Assembly (NCBI GenBank): GCA_016936505.1
Contig: JAFGXS010000052.1
Coordinates: 124,001-188,000 of the forward strand
DNA length: 64,000 nucleotides
Source: Bacteroidales bacterium
GTDB lineage: Bacteria > Bacteroidota > Bacteroidia > Bacteroidales > F082
Direction of reading: 5' to 3'
Shown here: positions 62,560-64,000 of the stretch, in pieces
How positions within the stretch are numbered: the first letter of the stretch is position 1
How the letters are laid out: every line of letters begins with the position of its first letter
The notes under the pieces: model-generated
Told to the model about the DNA's origin: nothing
The model's input: only the letters and a program-made list of their open reading frames with translations
Database searches by the model: none
Made by a program: the position numbers and the translations under genes

Positions 62560-63428
62560 TGAAGAAAATATTAGTCACAGGAAGTAAAGGACAATTAGGG
62601 TCTGAAATCAAAGCACTTGAAAACCAATATTCTGATTTACAGATAGTTTATACCGACATTGAAGAGCTAAACCTGACAGATCAGAGCGCCATTCAACATT
62701 TCTTTTCAGAACATTCTTTCGATTATTGCATGAACTGTGCTGCTTATACTGCCGTAGACAAAGCGGAAGATGAACCTGAATTGGCAAAGCTAATCAATGC
62801 AACAGCTGTGGAATATTTGGCTAAAGCTTGTACTGAGAATAACACTAAGCTTATTCACATCTCAACAGATTATGTCTTTGACGGAACGAATTATCAGCCT
62901 TATGTTGAAACAGATGAGGCAACACCGAATTCACAATATGGTTTAACTAAAAAGCTGGGGGAAGAAGCTGTCGCCAATTTTGCAACTCAAGCAGCTATTA
63001 TCCGTACTTCCTGGCTCTATTCTTCCTATGGGAATAATTTTGTTAAAACCATGTTACGATTAGGCAATGAACGTGACCAATTGAATGTTGTTTTTGATCA
63101 AGTGGGAACTCCAACTTATGCCGGTGATTTGGCTAAAGCTATGCTCGATATTGTTGCAAATGACAATATGAAACCAGGCATTGAAGTCTATCATTATAGT
63201 AATGAAGGTGTCATTAGCTGGTACGATTTTGCTAAAGCAATTTTCAGAGAAAGTAATATTTCCTGCCAGGTAAATCCGATTGAATCCAAAGACTTTCCTG
63301 CGAAGGCTCCCCGCCCCTTCTACAGTGTTTTGAACAAAACAAAAATTAAAAATGATTTAAACGTTTCCGTTCCTTATTGGCTTGACAGCTTAAAACTGGT
63401 TCTGAAACAATTAAATACCAATAATTGA
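62559..63428 (+). CDS. rfbD: dTDP-4-dehydrorhamnose reductase
   Basis: The last enzyme of dTDP-L-rhamnose synthesis, using NAD(P)H. The 289-residue SDR has VTGSKGQLGSEI (6-17), ISTDYVFDG (101-109) and Tyr127-x3-Lys131 (YGLTK), the RfbD pattern. The other dTDP-rhamnose genes (rfbA, B, C) are not in the window. It shares a one-base stop/start overlap with uxs, so translation is coupled. Confidence 0.93.
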   Translation: MKKILVTGSKGQLGSEIKALENQYSDLQIVYTDIEELNLTDQSAIQHFFSEHSFDYCMNCAAYTAVDKAEDEPELAKLINATAVEYLAKACTENNTKLIHISTDYVFDGTNYQPYVETDEATPNSQYGLTKKLGEEAVANFATQAAIIRTSWLYSSYGNNFVKTMLRLGNERDQLNVVFDQVGTPTYAGDLAKAMLDIVANDNMKPGIEVYHYSNEGVISWYDFAKAIFRESNISCQVNPIESKDFPAKAPRPFYSVLNKTKIKNDLNVSVPYWLDSLKLVLKQLNTNN

Positions 63429-63445
63429 GATAAAAAATTAAACCA

Positions 63446-64000
63446 ATGAATACAACTATTGATCCTGTTGCATTAGAAAAAGCCAACAGCTGGCTTCAGG
63501 GAAATTATGACGAAGAAACCAAAAATACCATTCGTCAAATGCTGGAAAGCGATCATAAAGAACTTACCGAATCCTTTTACAGGGATTTAGAATTTGGTAC
63601 AGGTGGTTTGCGTGGTATTATGGGAGTTGGTTCTAACCGCATGAACAAATACACTGTGGGCGCTGCAACACAAGGTTTTTCAAATTATCTGAAAAAGAAT
63701 TTTCCAAATCAGAAAATAAGCGTTGCCATTGCACATGACTCGCGCAACAATAGTAGAAAATTTGCTGAAATCAGTGCCGATATTTTTTCCGGTAACGGAA
63801 TTAAGGTTTTTCTTTTTGAGGATCTCCGCCCTACTCCGGAACTTTCATTTGCCATCAGGCATTTGGGTTGCCAGGGAGGAATTATGCTGACAGCTTCGCA
63901 CAATCCAAAAGAATACAATGGATACAAAGCCTATTGGGATGATGGAGGCCAGTTGATCAGCCCACACGATAAAAATGTAATTGCAGAAGTTGAAAAGATT
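63446..64000 (+). CDS. Phosphoglucomutase/phosphomannomutase, N-terminal part
   Basis: The gene starts at ATG 63446 and runs off the right edge; 185 residues are visible. The N-terminal FGTGGLRGIMG loop (about 51-61) and the active-site serine in TASHNPKEYNGYK mark an alpha-D-phosphohexomutase, which interconverts hexose 1- and 6-phosphates and supplies glucose 1-phosphate for UDP-glucose. The long N-terminal stretch before the FGTGGLRG motif is typical of the larger Bacteroidota-type enzyme (about 580 residues). It follows rfbD by 17 bases. Confidence 0.93.
   Translation, partial: MNTTIDPVALEKANSWLQGNYDEETKNTIRQMLESDHKELTESFYRDLEFGTGGLRGIMGVGSNRMNKYTVGAATQGFSNYLKKNFPNQKISVAIAHDSRNNSRKFAEISADIFSGNGIKVFLFEDLRPTPELSFAIRHLGCQGGIMLTASHNPKEYNGYKAYWDDGGQLISPHDKNVIAEVEKI

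Overview
The window looks like core chromosome of a member of the Bacteroidota, most likely Bacteroidia (Bacteroidales/Marinilabiliales-like); I cannot place it to genus. The support is an AT-rich genome, repeated matches to the Bacteroidota sigma factor signature (TTTG or TTG at -33, TAnnTTTG at -7), starts without Shine-Dalgarno sequences, a Rho factor with a long low-complexity N-terminal insert, an Oar-like and a second TonB-dependent receptor, a DUF3078 outer-membrane protein and FKBP lipoproteins. I see no phage, insertion sequence, CRISPR array or rRNA. There is one tRNA (Ser-UGA).

Layout. 1-13.9 kb: response-regulator fragment, AddB-like nuclease, acyl-CoA synthetase, rho, mpl, a membrane protein, cysH with a MATE exporter, and an operon of a DHH phosphoesterase with two FKBP lipoproteins. 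14-15.6 kb: ndk, then an XRE-type regulator followed by about 620 bases of very AT-rich, gene-free DNA with repeated TTACA-N2-TGTAA dyads. 15.6-26.4 kb: permease/upp, two envelope enzymes, an unknown secreted protein, a flavodiiron protein, topoisomerase IV subunit A and NADP-type glutamate dehydrogenase. 26.7-30.2 kb: SMUG2-like DNA glycosylase, an unusual CX6C thioredoxin with trxB, and a DUF819 permease. 30.2-37.9 kb: an FMN riboswitch ahead of a TonB receptor, an Oar-like receptor and a phosphodiesterase lipoprotein. 38-45.4 kb: a 42-base tandem repeat, a free-standing archaeal-type ThrRS editing domain, an unknown conserved protein, uvrB, an SDR, a C1 peptidase and the tRNA. 45.4-54.6 kb: a SulP transporter, then a probable SOS-like cluster (PIF1-like helicase, exonuclease/GIY-YIG protein and LexA-like regulator, divergent from dinB), Rex and a nickel-type permease. 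54.7-64 kb: an unfamiliar clan GH-A-like hydrolase with a C10 tract, an S9 peptidase, a DUF3078 protein, and nucleotide-sugar genes (ugd, uxs, rfbD, phosphohexomutase) for envelope polysaccharide precursors.

The observations I consider most worth following are the FMN riboswitch controlling a TonB receptor (implying outer-membrane flavin uptake), the XRE regulator with its orphan operator array, the CX6C thioredoxin/TrxB pair, the LexA-like/dinB/nuclease/helicase cluster, the 13-base-arm dyad at the nickel-type permease promoter, and the possible phase-variable glycoside hydrolase. Several genes have an in-frame TTG or GTG upstream of a better ATG; I give the ATG start in those cases and say so.
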